DNA from: Cacajao melanocephalus
Taxonomy: Eukaryota; Chordata; Mammalia; Primates; Pitheciidae
Reading direction: 5' to 3'
Assembly: GCA_963573385.1 (NCBI GenBank)
Contig: CAUYLG010026712.1
Coordinates: 51,965 to 115,964, forward strand
Length of the DNA stretch: 64,000 nucleotides
In this document: positions 37,648-49,989 of the stretch, in pieces
Layout: each line of letters opens with the position of its first letter
How positions within the stretch are numbered: the stretch's first letter is position 1
Notes under the pieces: generated by a model
The model's input: the letters and a program-made list of their open reading frames with translations, nothing else
Databases searched by the model: none
What the model was told of the DNA's origin: nothing
Position numbers and translations under genes: made by a program

Positions 37648-39194
37648 TCACAATTGCCACAAAGAGAATAAAATACCTAGGAATACAGCTAACAAAGGAT
37701 GTGAAGGACCTCATCAAAGAGAACTACAAACCACTGCTCAAGGAAATAAAAGAGGACAGAAACAGATGGAAAAACATTCCATGCTCATGGATAGGAAGAA
37801 TCAATATCGTGAAAATGGCCATACTGCCCAAAGTAATTTATAGATTCAATGCTATCCCCATGAAGCTACCATTGACCTTCTTCACAGAACTGAAACAAAA
37901 ACCACCTTAAACTTTATATAGAACAAAAAAACAGTCCACATAGCCCAGACAATCCTAAGCAAAAAGAACAAAGGTGGAGACATCAGGCTACCTGACTATA
38001 CTACAAGGCTACAGTAAACAGAACAGCATGGTACTGGTATCAAAACAGAGATTTAGAACAATGAAACAGAACAGAGGCCTTGGAAGTAATGTCACATATC
38101 CACAACTATCTGATTTTTGACAAACCTGACGGAAACAAGCAATGGGGAAGGGGTTCCCTGTTTAATAAATGGTGTTGGGAAAACTGGCTAGCCATGTGCA
38201 GAAAGCTGAAACTGGACCCCTTCCTTACCCCTTATACAAAAATTAACTCCAGATGTATTAAAGATTTAAACATAAGGCCTAACACCATAAAAACTCTAGA
38301 AGAAAACCTAGGCAATACCATTCAGGACATAAGCATGGGTGAGGACTTCATGACTACAACACCAAAAGCAATGGGAACTAAAGCCAAAATAGGCAAATGG
38401 GATCTAATTAAACGTTTGAGCTTCTGTACAGCAAAAGAAACAAGCATTAGAGTGAACTGGCAACCAAGAGAATGGGAAAACATTTTTGCAATGTACCCAT
38501 CTGACAAAGGGCTAATACTCAGAATCTACAAATAATTAAAACAAATTTACAAGAAAAAATCCAAAACCCCATTAAAAAGTGGGCAAAGGATATGAACAGA
38601 CACTTTTCAAAAGAAGACATTTTTGAGGCCAACAAACATATGAAAAAATGCTCATCATCACTGTTCATTAGCGAAATGCAAATCAAAACCACACTGAGAT
38701 ACCATCTCACACCATTTAGAAGGGCGATGATTAAAAAATCTGGAGACAACAGCTGCTGGAGAGGATGTGGAGAAGTAGGAACACTTTTACACTGTTGGTG
38801 GGAGTGTAAATTAGTTCAACCATTGTGGAAGACCATGTGGCAATTCCTCAAGGATCTAGAAATAGAAATACCATTTGACCCAGCAATCCCATTACTGGGT
38901 ATATATCCAAAGGTTTATAAATCATCCTGTTATAAAGACACATGCACATATATGTTCATTATGGCACTGTTTACAATAGCAAAGACCTGGAACCAACACA
39001 AATGTCTATCGATGATCAACTGGATAAAGAAAATGTGACACATATACACCATGGAATACTATGCAGCCTTAAAAATAGATGAGTTGACGTTCTTTCCAGG
39101 GACATGGGTGAAGCTGGAAACCATCATTCTCAGCAAACTGACACAAGAACAGAAAACCAAACACCACATGTTCTTACTCATATGTGGGTGTTGA
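37646..39194 (+). pseudogene. L1 ORF2 C-terminal part, broken
   Basis: Forward L1 ORF2 from just after the reverse-transcriptase core to the natural stop (TGA at 39192-39194). Open pieces at 37701-37910, 38080-38535 and 38592-39038 are in different registers or separated by stops. The 38592-39038 piece keeps the C-terminal cysteine-containing region ('[20 protein letters not shown]' region, about residues 50-70 of the piece), which in L1 ORF2p lies near the C-terminus. A TGA at 39036-39038 breaks the last part. Confidence 0.92.
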
Positions 39195-39452
39195 ACTCTG
39201 AGAACACATGGACACAGGGAGGAGAACATCACCCACTGGGGTCTGTTGGTGTGTGGGGGGATAGGGAAGGGATAGCTGGGGGTGGGGAGATTAGGGAGGG
39301 ATAACATTGGGAGAAATACCTAATGTAGGTGATGGAGGCAGCAAACCATCATGGCATGTGTATACCTATGTAACAATCCTACAGGATCCGCACATGTACC
39401 CCAGAACTTAAAGTATAATTAAAAATAAATAAATAAATAACATATTATGAAA
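39195..39452 (+). other. L1 3' UTR and A-rich tail
   Basis: L1 3' UTR of normal layout with a G-rich polypurine tract (39241-39300), 'catcatggcatgtgtatacc', 'gcacatgtaccccagaactt' and an A/TAAA-rich tail that ends at the TSD. Confidence 0.93.
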
Positions 39453-39721
39453 AAGAAACAGAATATTGCCAGCATCCGAGTGGCCTGCTTTGTACCTCTT
39501 TCTGGTGACTGTCCTACCCAGGGATGCCCACAATCCTGACTTGTAACACAACCAATTTTCCTTTCCTGTTTTTGAACTTTATATAACTTTAATTACACAC
39601 TACATATATTTTTTAGTACAACCTCTTTTGTGCAATATTATAATTATGAAATTTATCCACGGTGTTACATATAGATAGAGTTTATTCATTATCATTGCTA
39701 AATATATTTTCACTCCCTGAA

Positions 39722-40100
39722 TGTTATTGAGTGAATGTTTGCTTCTCCTCAAAATTTATATGTAGAAGCCCTAATACTCAGTGTATTGGTATTTAGTAGT
39801 GGGATTTTTGGAAGATAATTAGCTTTAGATGACATCATGAGAGTGGGGCTCCCATGATGGCAGTAGGCTCCTTCTAGAGAGAGAGCCTGCAGCTTTCTCT
39901 TCTTCTGCCATGTGAAGGCACGATGAGAAGACAGCCATCTTTTTCAGCCTTCTTCCTGATGAGGAAGTGCACCCTCATCAGGAATCAAATCTGACAGCCT
40001 CTTGGACCTCCAAGTTTTGAGGACTGTGGGAAATAAATAACTGTTGTTTAAGCCATCCAGTCCATGATATTTGTTATAGCAGCCTGAGCTGAATAATGCA
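39722..40100 (+). mobile_element. MLT1A-like LTR (ERVL-MaLR)
   Basis: Starts 'tgttattgagtgaatgtttg', contains 'atgtagaagccctaatactc', 'ttctgccatgtgaaggcacg', 'caaatctgacagcctcttgg' and ends 'agcagcctgagctgaataat' plus GCA. About 379 bp. Flanking 5-mers ctgaa (39717-39721) and gtgaa (40101-40105) differ at one base: a probable target duplication. A local duplicated 'ctgatgaggaagtgcaccct' / 'catcaggaatcaaat' area near 39950-39990 shows minor rearrangement. Confidence 0.88.
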
Positions 40101-40105
40101 GTGAA

Positions 40106-41310
40106 TATTTCACAATTTTAGGTATTTTTCTGAAGAGTAGTTTCCAATGAGGCATTATTCTGAATACTGCTCCTATGAATGACTTTGCATATTTCTTTTA
40201 TGAAATATATGTATATATACACACACACACACAAACACTTTTATGTTAGTATATTCATAGGAATAAAATTGTGGGTCATAGAGTAGATATTTGATTAGCA
40301 TTGGTAAATATTTAGAAACAATCTAAATCTAGCTGTACCAATTTATTTGCCCAAGTCAGTATGTGAGAGGATACACTTCCAAATCCTTGCCAACCCTTGG
40401 CTAGTCTTTACCAGTTACCGACATTATAGTGGGTGTGTATTGGTGTATAATTTAGTTTTATTATACATTTTGATGGTTATTAATAAATTTGAGATGTTTT
40501 ATATCTACTTAGTATTTGGATATATATGGGTTGTTTTTTTGGTTTCAGTGTTGCTGACTTTAATCCTGTCCATCCGTATACAATGGAGAGTGAATCAGAT
40601 ATGTAGATGACTATTTCACATACTAGGTGGGCTTTCTGGAGTTGTGCTTCCATTGGTTTATTTGATGTATTCTAAGGAGTCCCTTGAAGTTGTACATATA
40701 ACTTCAACATTCATCTGAGATGTATGGAAAGTATATAGAATATCATTTTCTGGGAAAAAATTGTGTTAAAAGAATTCACAAAAACAAGAACCTGAGCTAA
40801 ATCTCCCTAATTGAAGGTTTTGAGATTGTGTTTTCCTAAATATAACCTCATTCCATCTAAGATACAGAAGTAAATTATATTTAAAAATAAGTTTGAATAG
40901 TTATACCCAAAAATAGCTCTTAAAAGTTTGAATCACCAACATTTAACGTAAATTTCCAATAATGTAAGAAAAATTAATACAGCATAATTTAGGTATAATT
41001 ATGATATACCTAAATATGTAGAGGTATACTTAAATAAATAAATAAAATACCTAAATAAATTTAGGTATACCATATTTATACTAGAATTATTCTGTAATTA
41101 TTATAATTATGGCAGATAATATTTTAATTATGATAGATAATGTTTTGAATTGAGTGAATATGTAGGTTATCACTTTTTATATATCAATGGAATTTTTTAA
41201 AAATTACAACCTGTATATACCTCACAATGAAAATTTTCTAGATTAAATCCTTTAATTCAAGTTTTTCTAATTGTGTTGTAAATAAACTCTCTTCTCCATT
41301 ATCAATCTTG
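40106..41310. other. Unassigned AT-rich sequence with hairpins
   Basis: No gene or nameable transposon. Holds a short (CA)n run (about 40219-40235) and a cluster of small inverted repeats at 40987-41071 that share an ATTTAGGTAT / ATACCTAAAT core. Confidence 0.6.
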
Positions 41311-41311
41311 C

Positions 41312-42354
41312 TTTATTTTTTTTGACTTTTATTTTAGGTTCAGTGGTACTGACTGTTAAATAGGTAAACTCATGCCATGGGGTTTTGTTATACAGATTAT
41401 TTTGTCATCCAGGTAGTAAGCCTAATATCCATTAATTATTTTCCTGATTCTCTCCATCGTTCCACCCTCCACCCTCCACCCTCAAGTAGGCCTCAGTGTC
41501 TGTTCCCCTATGTCCATGTGTTGTCATCATTTAGCTCTCAGTTATAAAATGAGAACCTGTGGTATTTTGTTTTCTATTAGTTGTGTTTGCCAAGGATAAT
41601 GGCCTCCAGCTTTGTCTATGTTGCTGCAAAGGATGTGATCTCATTCTTGTTTGTAGCTGTATAGTATTCCATGGTGTATATGTACCACATTTTTCTTTAT
41701 CCAGACTACTATTTATGGACATTTAGTTGATTTCATGTCTTTGCTATTGTGTCTGGTACTGCAACGAACATGTGCATACATGTGTTTTTATGATATTACA
41801 ATTCATATTCCTTTGGGTATATACCCAGTTATGGGATTGCTAGATCAAATAGTGGTTCTGATTTTAGGTTTTTGAGGAATTGACACACTGCTTTCCACAA
41901 TGAGTGAACTAATTTACACTCCCACCAACATGTTAGCATTATTTTTCTTCACAACCTCACTAGCACCTATTATTTTTTGACTTTTAATCATAGCTACAGT
42001 GAGATGGTATCTCATTGTATTTTTAATTGGCATTTTTTCTAATGATCAATGATATTGAGCTTTTTTTCATATGTTTGTTGATCACATGTGTGTCTTCTTG
42101 TCTTCTTTTGAATAGTGTTCACGTATTTTGCCTATTTTTTGATGGGGTTGTTTGTAGATTTGTTTAGGCTCCTTATAGATCTGGATATTAGACCTTTGTC
42201 AGATGCATAGTTTGAAAAAATGTTGCCCCATTCTGTAGGTTGTCTGTTTGTTCTGTTGATAGTTTCTTTTGCTGTGTAGAAGCTCTTTAATTAGATCCCA
42301 TTTGTCAATTTTTGCTTTTGTTAAATTGTTTTTGGTCTCTATGTCATGAAATCT
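41312..42354 (-). mobile_element. 5'-truncated L1 (L1M/L1PB-like), joined to 7SK
   Basis: The T-rich tail at about 41312-41330 is followed by the L1 3' UTR in reverse complement (including three CCACCCT units at 41462-41484) and the C-terminal part of ORF2 ('ctatagtattccatggtgta' class of sequence near 41650, 'tttgctgtgtagaagctctt' near 42271). Collinear L1 ends around 42354 at 'catgaaatct', directly against the 7SK sequence. The ORF2 part is broken by many stops. No duplication enclosing this L1 alone was found. Confidence 0.92.
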
Positions 42355-42625
42355 GAGTGTGACATCTATCACCCCACTGATCACCAGTTGACCCCATTGA
42401 TCACTGTTGATTCAGCTGATCTGGCTAGGTGGGTGTTTCCTTCCTCCTTCGCCACTCCATACGAGTCCCTCCTGAAGCCGTATGTTTGGTTGAAGAGAAC
42501 AGCCATCCCTGTCAAAGGAAGACCAGTCTTGAATAAAGGATGTATGAGTAACTATGCTTTCCTGCTGTGATCTCCAAACAGACTATCAGTCTTGTGAATA
42601 AAGGAATGAGCCATACACCTAAATG
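42355..42625 (+). pseudogene. RN7SK pseudogene: 7SK RNA retropseudogene
   Basis: The sequence follows human 7SK snRNA in order: 'gacatctatcaccccactga', 'ttgattcagctgatctggct', 'ggtgggtgtttccttcctcc', 'actccatacgagtccctcct', 'gaagagaacagccatccctg', 'gaccagtcttgaataaagga', 'ctgctgtgatctccaaacag'. Functional 7SK (about 330 nt, RNA polymerase III) holds P-TEFb inactive together with HEXIM and LARP7. Here the first ~15 nt and last ~30 nt are missing. There are small deletions (a missing 'tggc' unit in the region near 42425) and a roughly 30-nt gap near 42607, an extra CACCAGTTGACCCCATTGAT-like duplication near 42377, and no terminal oligo-T. No polymerase III upstream promoter is present. It is a dead copy. 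Confidence 0.9.
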
Positions 42626-43602
<977 letters not shown>

Positions 43603-44394
43603 TCATTCTCTGTACAAAACAACACTAAGACATATCCTGCCGCTTACATACATGCTGGCCTGTGCCAAATGTAGGATTTTTGGGTTGTCTGAACAGTCTC
43701 AGTCTCCCAGGGTGGTAAAGTTTTCTTAAATAGAGAGCTTATAGAATGGGTTTAGCCACAACTCACTGCAAAATCTCAGGCAATGTGGGAACTTTTTAAA
43801 GGTAAAACATGTTCTGATCCATTTTGTTACTTGCTCTGGGGCAGAAATGGGATGGTATCCTGTTATGACCCTTCTGCGTGCAGTATTCTCAATATTAGTA
43901 TCTAATTGTGGATATCTTATCTCATTTGAGTCACCAAGGGTCAGAGTCCTCTACTTTGTTACAGACACATTAAGCAACAATAATGCAGGCAAGCATAATT
44001 TTTAAATAAAAAGTGACTTTATAAAAGTAATTTTGAATATCTTTGTGTTCTTTTTTCTTCTTGCTATAGATCTAATTTATTTTCTGAGAAGGGCCATGAA
44101 GAGATTTACTACCCTTTGCTTTAGGAACAGTTGTTGCAGTTTATTAATCCTATTTATTTTCTACCAAAGGGAGCTATGTCTAATGGCATATAAAACCATT
44201 TGATGAGTATTTCATAATATGATTGAAAGGTGAAAATTTTTTGTATTAACAAATAATATGTCTTAGAAAAGTTTAAAATATTAAAATAGATAATGATATA
44301 TATAGAAACATATTTTTAGGTCAATAGCAACCTAAATATTTATTTATTAGTTATTTACCAGCATACCCAGGCTCAGAATGGTTGTAAAGTAAAA
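43603..44394. other. Unassigned AT-rich sequence
   Basis: No gene or nameable repeat recognised. Confidence 0.5.
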
Positions 44395-46404
44395 ATTTTT
44401 ATATAGTAGCAGTAATATTATTATTTTCTTAACTTTTAGGTTTAGGGGTACATGTGCAGGATTGTTATATAGGTAAACTACATGTCACTGGGGTTTCGTA
44501 TACAGATCATTCAGTCATGTAGGCAATAAGCATAGTACCTGATAGGTTTAATATTATTTTTTTTGATCCTCTCCTTCCTCACACTCACCACCTGTAAGTA
44601 GGCTTCAGTGTCTATTTTTCCCCTCTTTGTGTCCATGTGTTCTCATTGTTTAGCTCCCATCTATAAATGAGAACATACAGTATTTGGTTTTCTGTTCCTT
44701 TGTTGGTTTGCTTAGGATGATGGTCTCCAGCTTCATCCATGTTGCCGCAAAGGATATGGTCTTATTCTTTCTAATGGCTGTGTAGTATTGCATGGTGTAT
44801 ATGTATCACATTTTTTTAATACAGTCTATGGTTCATGGGCATTTAGGTTGATTTTGTGTCTTTGCAAACTTGAATAATGTTGTAATAAATGTACATGTGC
44901 ATGTGTCCTTATGACACAACAAATTATATTCTTTTGAGTATATACCTAAAAATGGTATTTCTGAGTTGAATAATAGTTCTGTTTTAAATTTTTTGAGAAA
45001 TTGCCACACTGCTTTCCACAATGGCTGAAATAACTTACTTTCCTTCCAGCAGTATATAAGTGTTCCTTTTTCTCTGCAGCCTCATCGGCATCTGTTATTT
45101 ATTTATTTATTTTGGACTTTTTAATAATGGTGATTCTGACTCGTATGACATGATCTGTCATTGTGGTTTTGATTTGCATTTCTCTGATGATTAGTGATGT
45201 TGAACACTTTTTCACGTGTTTGTTGGCCACGTGTATTCCTTCTTTTGAAAGGTGATTATTTATGTCCTTTGCCTAGTTATTAATGGGGTGGTTTGTTTTT
45301 TGCTTATAATTTTACTTTTTATAGATTCTGAATATTAGACCTATGTCAGATGGATAGTTTGCAAATATTTTCTGTCATTCTGTAGGTTGTCTATTTACTC
45401 TGTTGATAATTTCTTTTGCTGTGTAGAAGCTTTTTGGTTTAATTAGGTAATAAGTGCCAACTTTTCTTTTGGTTGTAGTTGCTTTTGGCATCTTCATCAT
45501 CAAATTTTGCCAAGTTCTATGCCCAGAATGGTTTTTCATAAGTTACCTTCCAGGATTTTTTTTAATATATAGATTTAGGTTTTACGTTTAAGTCTTTAAT
45601 TTCTCTTGAGTTGATTTTTGTATATGGCTTAAGGAAGAGGTCCAGTTTCAGTCTTTTGCATATGGCTAGCCAGTTGTCATAGCACAATTTATTGAATAGG
45701 GAGTTCTTTGTCTATTGCTAGTTTCTGTCAGCTTTTTCAAAGTTCAGGTGGTTGTAGGTGTATATCATTATTTCTGGACTCTCTATGCTGCCCCGTTTGT
45801 CTGTGTGTCTGATTTTCTACCAGTACCATGTTGTTTTGATTACCATAGCATTGCAGTATAGTTTGAAATAGGGTAATCTGATCCCCCTACCTTTGTTCTT
45901 TATGCTTCGGATTGTGTTGGCTATATGGGCTCCTTTTTGGATCCATATGAATTGTATTATTTTTTTCTAATTCTGTGAAGAGTGTCATTGGTAGTTTAAT
46001 AGGAATAGCATTGCATTTATAAATAGCTTTATGCAATATGGTCATTTTGATTATATTGATTCTTCCTGTCCATGAGCGTAGAATGTTTTTTCCATTATTT
46101 GTGTCATCTCTGATTTCTTTGAGCAGTGTTTTAAAATTCTCATGGTGAAGAGCTTTCCTTTCCCTGGTTAGCTGTGTTCCTAGGCATTTTATTTTTTTGT
46201 GGCAATTGTGAATGGGATTATTTTCCAGATGTGGCTCTCACCTTAGATGTTCTTGATGTATAGGAATGCAACTGACTTTTGCACATTGATTTTATATCCC
46301 CAAGGTTTGCTAAAGTTGTTGGTCATTTTAGGCAGCTTTTTTTTTTCAGAGACTACGGGGTTTCTACGTACAATATCATGCCATCTACAAACAGGAAAGT
46401 ATAT
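44395..46404 (-). pseudogene. L1 3' UTR and ORF2 C-terminal half, decayed
   Basis: Collinear L1 in reverse complement with many frameshifts. The only sizable open piece (44833-45021, 62 codons) carries the 'MWKAVWQFLKKFKTELLFN' stretch, the diverged form of the ORF2p C-terminal region. No catalytic region is open. Confidence 0.9.
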
Positions 46405-47582
46405 AGCACTGAACATCACATTAAAAAGTTAGAAGGTTCTCAAATTAACAGTTTAGCATCACAGCTAGAGGTAATAGAGAAACGAGGGTAGACCAACTCT
46501 AAAGCTAGCAGAAGACAAGAAATAACCAAAATCAGAGCTGAGCTGAAGGAAATTGGGATAAGAAGAGCTATCCAAAAGATCAACAAGTCTAGGAGTTTTT
46601 AAATTGAAAACATTAATAAGATAAAGTGCTAGTTAGAGCAATAAAGAAAAAAAAGAGACAAGATCCAAATAAACACAATCAGACATGAAAAAGAGAGCAT
46701 CAGCATCGACCCCACAGAAATAAAAATCTCCTCAGAGATTACTATATACATCTTTTTGAACACAAACTAGAAAATCTAGAAAAAAATGAGTAAATTCCTG
46801 GACACATACAACCTCCTAAGACTGAACCAGAAAGCAACTGAATTTCTTAACCAACCAAAAATCAGTTCCAAAACTGAATCAATAAAAGAAGTCTACCCAC
46901 CAAAAACAAAGCCAGCACTATCTGAAGTCACAGCTAAATTCTACCAGATGTATAAAAAGAGCTGGTGGCAATCTTACTACTTAAAGTATTTCAAAAAGTT
47001 GAGGAGGAAGGACTCCTCCCGAACTCATTCTATGTTGCCAACATTATCCTGATTCCAAAACCTGGCAGAGACACAACATAAAGGAAAATGTAAGACCAAT
47101 GTTCTTGACGAACATACAATAAAAAATTTTAAACAAAATATTATAAAATCTAATCCAGTAGCACATTCAAAAGGTAATGCACCATGATCAAGTAGACTTC
47201 ATCCCTGGGACATAAGGTTGATTCAACATTTGCAAATCAATAAATCTCATTCATCACATAAACAGAACTTAAAAAAATATTATCTCAGTAGATGCGGGAA
47301 AAGCTTTTGATAAAATTTTACATCCCTTTATGTTAAAAACTCTCAATATACTAGGCCATGAAGAAACATACTTCAACATAGTAAGAGCCGTCTATGACAA
47401 ATCCACAGCCAGGATGCTACTGAATGGACAAAAGCTGGAAGCATTTCCCTGAAAACTGGAACAGGACAAGGATGCTTTCTCTCTCTCACTACTCCTATTC
47501 AGCATAGTGCTGTAAGTTCTGGCTAGAGAAATTAGGCACGATAAAGAAATTACAGATAACCAGCTAGGAAGAAAGAAAGTTA
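46405..47582 (+). pseudogene. L1 ORF2 middle part, inverted and decayed
   Basis: Forward ORF2 from the linker before the reverse transcriptase ('caagaaataaccaaaatcag' near 46520) through 'ccatgatcaagtagacttca' (47183), 'tctcagtagatgcgggaaaa' (47282) and 'aactggaacaggacaaggat' (47455). The largest open piece is 46786-47052 (88 codons). The downstream reverse-transcriptase part is split by stops and frameshifts. Confidence 0.9.
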
Positions 47583-49180
47583 CACTATATTATTTTGAAT
47601 CCTATCATTTTCAATTTTGAAATTCTTGCTACAAAAATGTTATCACTAGACAGTCATTAAAATAAAAATTTTACTTCTTGCATACAAACTACACTACTTT
47701 CAATAATCTTCTATGTTAAATCTAATACAGTCTCTTAAACGGAAATTTTGACTTTTAACATCACAAACTCATATGATCCAAGGCACAATGTAAATGGTAA
47801 AACCATTATATCATTAAGTAACCTACAAAATGAGAAATAAAAATGAGGCTCTAATTCATACGGTTTCATTTTCATGTTCAAAAATTGTATTCTGCTTCAA
47901 TTTTTGCCCTTCTCATACAGGTAAGAAGATGATAAATAATTCTAAATTCTTATTATTTATTTGCTGTGCTCTGCACTGATAAGAGTAATTTAACCATGGC
48001 AGTGATTTGGGGGAGAAATGTTCTGTAGAGATATTTAGTCTGTTTTAATTATAATTTTTTTTTAATTAGGCAATTTCATCGACAGATTCAGTAAAAAATT
48101 TCCACGGCAGCTCCGTAACCTAAATGGTTTTCTGATTAATCCATTAATGCCTTTTAGGTATTTTTACTGTTAAGGTGTATGTCAGGTTGGACAGTAAAAT
48201 AGAACTTGGGATGTTAATATTTGCAAGACTAGTTATATCCCTAAATCTCAGCTGCCTTCAAGCTTCTGCTGAAGGAGCTTCTATTGAAATTAGCAAGCTC
48301 CTCTGTGTCATACTTTCAGTATTTTATTATGAGTGTGACTAAAAGTGGCAGGCAAGAGATACTGTAGAAAGTTTGTGAAACTGTCTGTTCAGCCTTCTTC
48401 CGAATAGATAGAGGAACGGACAAGTGCAAAGTGTAATGTGTGATATTTCTCTCTCTTTTGTCTCAGAGCGTAATAATAAAAACCAAACTGGGATTGGGGA
48501 AAAAAGGCCTGGCTCTGTTTTTGGGTGGAGAGTTGCCACTAAATATCTAAGCAAACTATAGCACCCAGGATGCATAAGCAATAAAAACTACAAGTGTTCA
48601 TCTCTCAGTCAATTGTATGAAAATTCTACATTCCTGTCGGTTATTATCACTTTAACCTTTCAAAATTCAAATTTTTCTCTCTAATAGATATATAGATTTA
48701 TAGGCTCTGCTTCTAATCCTCTTTGCTGTATTATCTTCCATTGGATGTCAGTTAAACTTTGACAATTTTAGAGTTATATGATCTGTCTCGTTTTCTATAC
48801 ATCACTTTACAAAATGTCAGAGCCCAGGAGGAATTTGAGTCTGAGACTCCTGGTATGAAGTGGCACTCTCAGGGAGCCATGCCATTTTCTTTATGTACCA
48901 TTACTATCTATGTATCGATGACTTTTTCTTTTTCTTTTTTTTTTTTACTCCCAATTCCAATTTATCTCTTCAGGTTCAGAACTCAGTAGCTCATGGTCTG
49001 TTGCATATTTTTATATGAAACATTCCCATGTACTTCAAATTCACATGCCCCAAACAGAATGCATTATAGCCTGCTTGCTCTTATATTTATTACTTCACTC
49101 ATACTTCTTTCCCACTTACGTGCTTACCATTGAAAAGTAAATGTAAAAAATATATTGCATGATTTTCTTCACTTTTCTTT
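47583..49180. other. Unassigned AT-rich sequence
   Basis: No gene or nameable repeat recognised. Contains a T run at about 48938-48947. Confidence 0.5.
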
Positions 49181-49199
49181 GTGTGTCTGTCTTCAATGT

Positions 49200-49860
49200 C
49201 ATAAATGTTCATCTACAAAGTAGATTCTGCCACAAACCTGGATGTCATCTGTTACTCCATACTACATATTTTCAACTATAAGAATCAGTCTTATATTATC
49301 TTCTCATCTGGACTGCTTGAGACATGCACTGTGCTTCAAGTCTTGCTCTTTCGTTAGCCAGAGTGAGCCCACTGATATAACAACAGAAACCCCTTCTCTT
49401 TTTCCCTCCTGCCACTAGGGTCAATGCTAACTCCATTGGATAACACAGTACTCTTCAAGATCTTACTTCACCAGCTCTCTGCATTTTCTCTCTTGTCGGT
49501 GTTCTACCACACACTAATCCTGATAAGCTGTATCCACATCAGATTCCTATTCTTTCACCTCTTTGCCCTTGCAACCCTCTGAACTTGAAATACTGCCCCA
49601 CCCTTCACTCACCTCATTACTCTATTAATTGTCTTTCAGAATCTCCATTATATGCCATTCTCCTCACAAAGCATTCTTTCACCATTAGGTTGTGTGAGGT
49701 ACTTTGTTCAGTGGTATTCCCTAAGCCCCATTAACGTCTTTATCACATGTGACAAGTATGTGATATGGAGTAAGATTTGATAATTTCCTTCTTGTTTATC
49801 TAGCTTGCTTTTTCAGGACTAAGTTTCTTCAGGACTGTCTACTAGGCTTAGAAATGTTAA
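49200..49860 (+). repeat. L2-like fragment
   Basis: 'ttcaagatcttacttcacca', 'aattgtctttcagaatctcc', 'ccattctcctcacaaagcat' and 'tttttcaggactaagtttct' keep the order of the L2 3' region (which has 'cttcaagactcaactcaaat', 'cctccgtgaagcctt', 'tagactgtgagctccttgag'). Diverged and gapped. Confidence 0.45.
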
Positions 49861-49989
49861 TATTTTTTTTTAAATATAAGATTGAATTAATGATAAGCAA
49901 TGGAGTAAATAAATATAATATAATATAAATGGTTGATAATCACTTTACAGATGATCAACCTCACTCTGATAACATTAAAAGAAATATAA

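Larger units (their letters stand above)
37171..39467 (+). mobile_element. Twin-primed L1 (L1PA-like) with 5' inversion and perfect TSD
   Basis: The perfect 15-mer AAGAAACAGAATATT stands at 37171-37185 and 39453-39467. Between them, 37186-37645 is L1 ORF2 in reverse complement (reverse-transcriptase region) and 37646-39452 is ORF2, 3' UTR and A-rich tail in forward orientation. The inverted part ends at the L1 position just before the point where the forward part begins; only about 7 nt of L1 is missing between them. This is the hallmark of twin priming. The target site reads TT/AAGA, close to the L1 endonuclease preference TT/AAAA. The 3' UTR end ('gtaccccagaacttaaagta') is of L1PA type. Confidence 0.97.
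44395..47582 (-). mobile_element. L1 with 5' inversion (second twin-priming product)
   Basis: 44395-46404 is L1 in reverse complement: 3' UTR from 'cttttaggtttaggggtaca', then ORF2 up to the reverse-transcriptase catalytic region near 46380-46404. At 46405 the orientation switches: 46405-47582 is ORF2 in forward orientation, covering the part upstream of and into the reverse transcriptase. It stops at 'ggaagaaagaaagtt', almost exactly the L1 position where the minus part begins, so the two parts are complementary pieces of one ORF2. Age: older L1P/L1M. A possible short duplication (TATTATTTT near 44416 and 47589) is too weak to rely on. Confidence 0.93.

Noticed and set aside
41458..41484. 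Possible CRISPR-like spaced repeats
   Set aside because: Short direct tandem units within an L1 3' UTR, no spacers of constant length, in a vertebrate genome. No CRISPR array occurs anywhere in the window.
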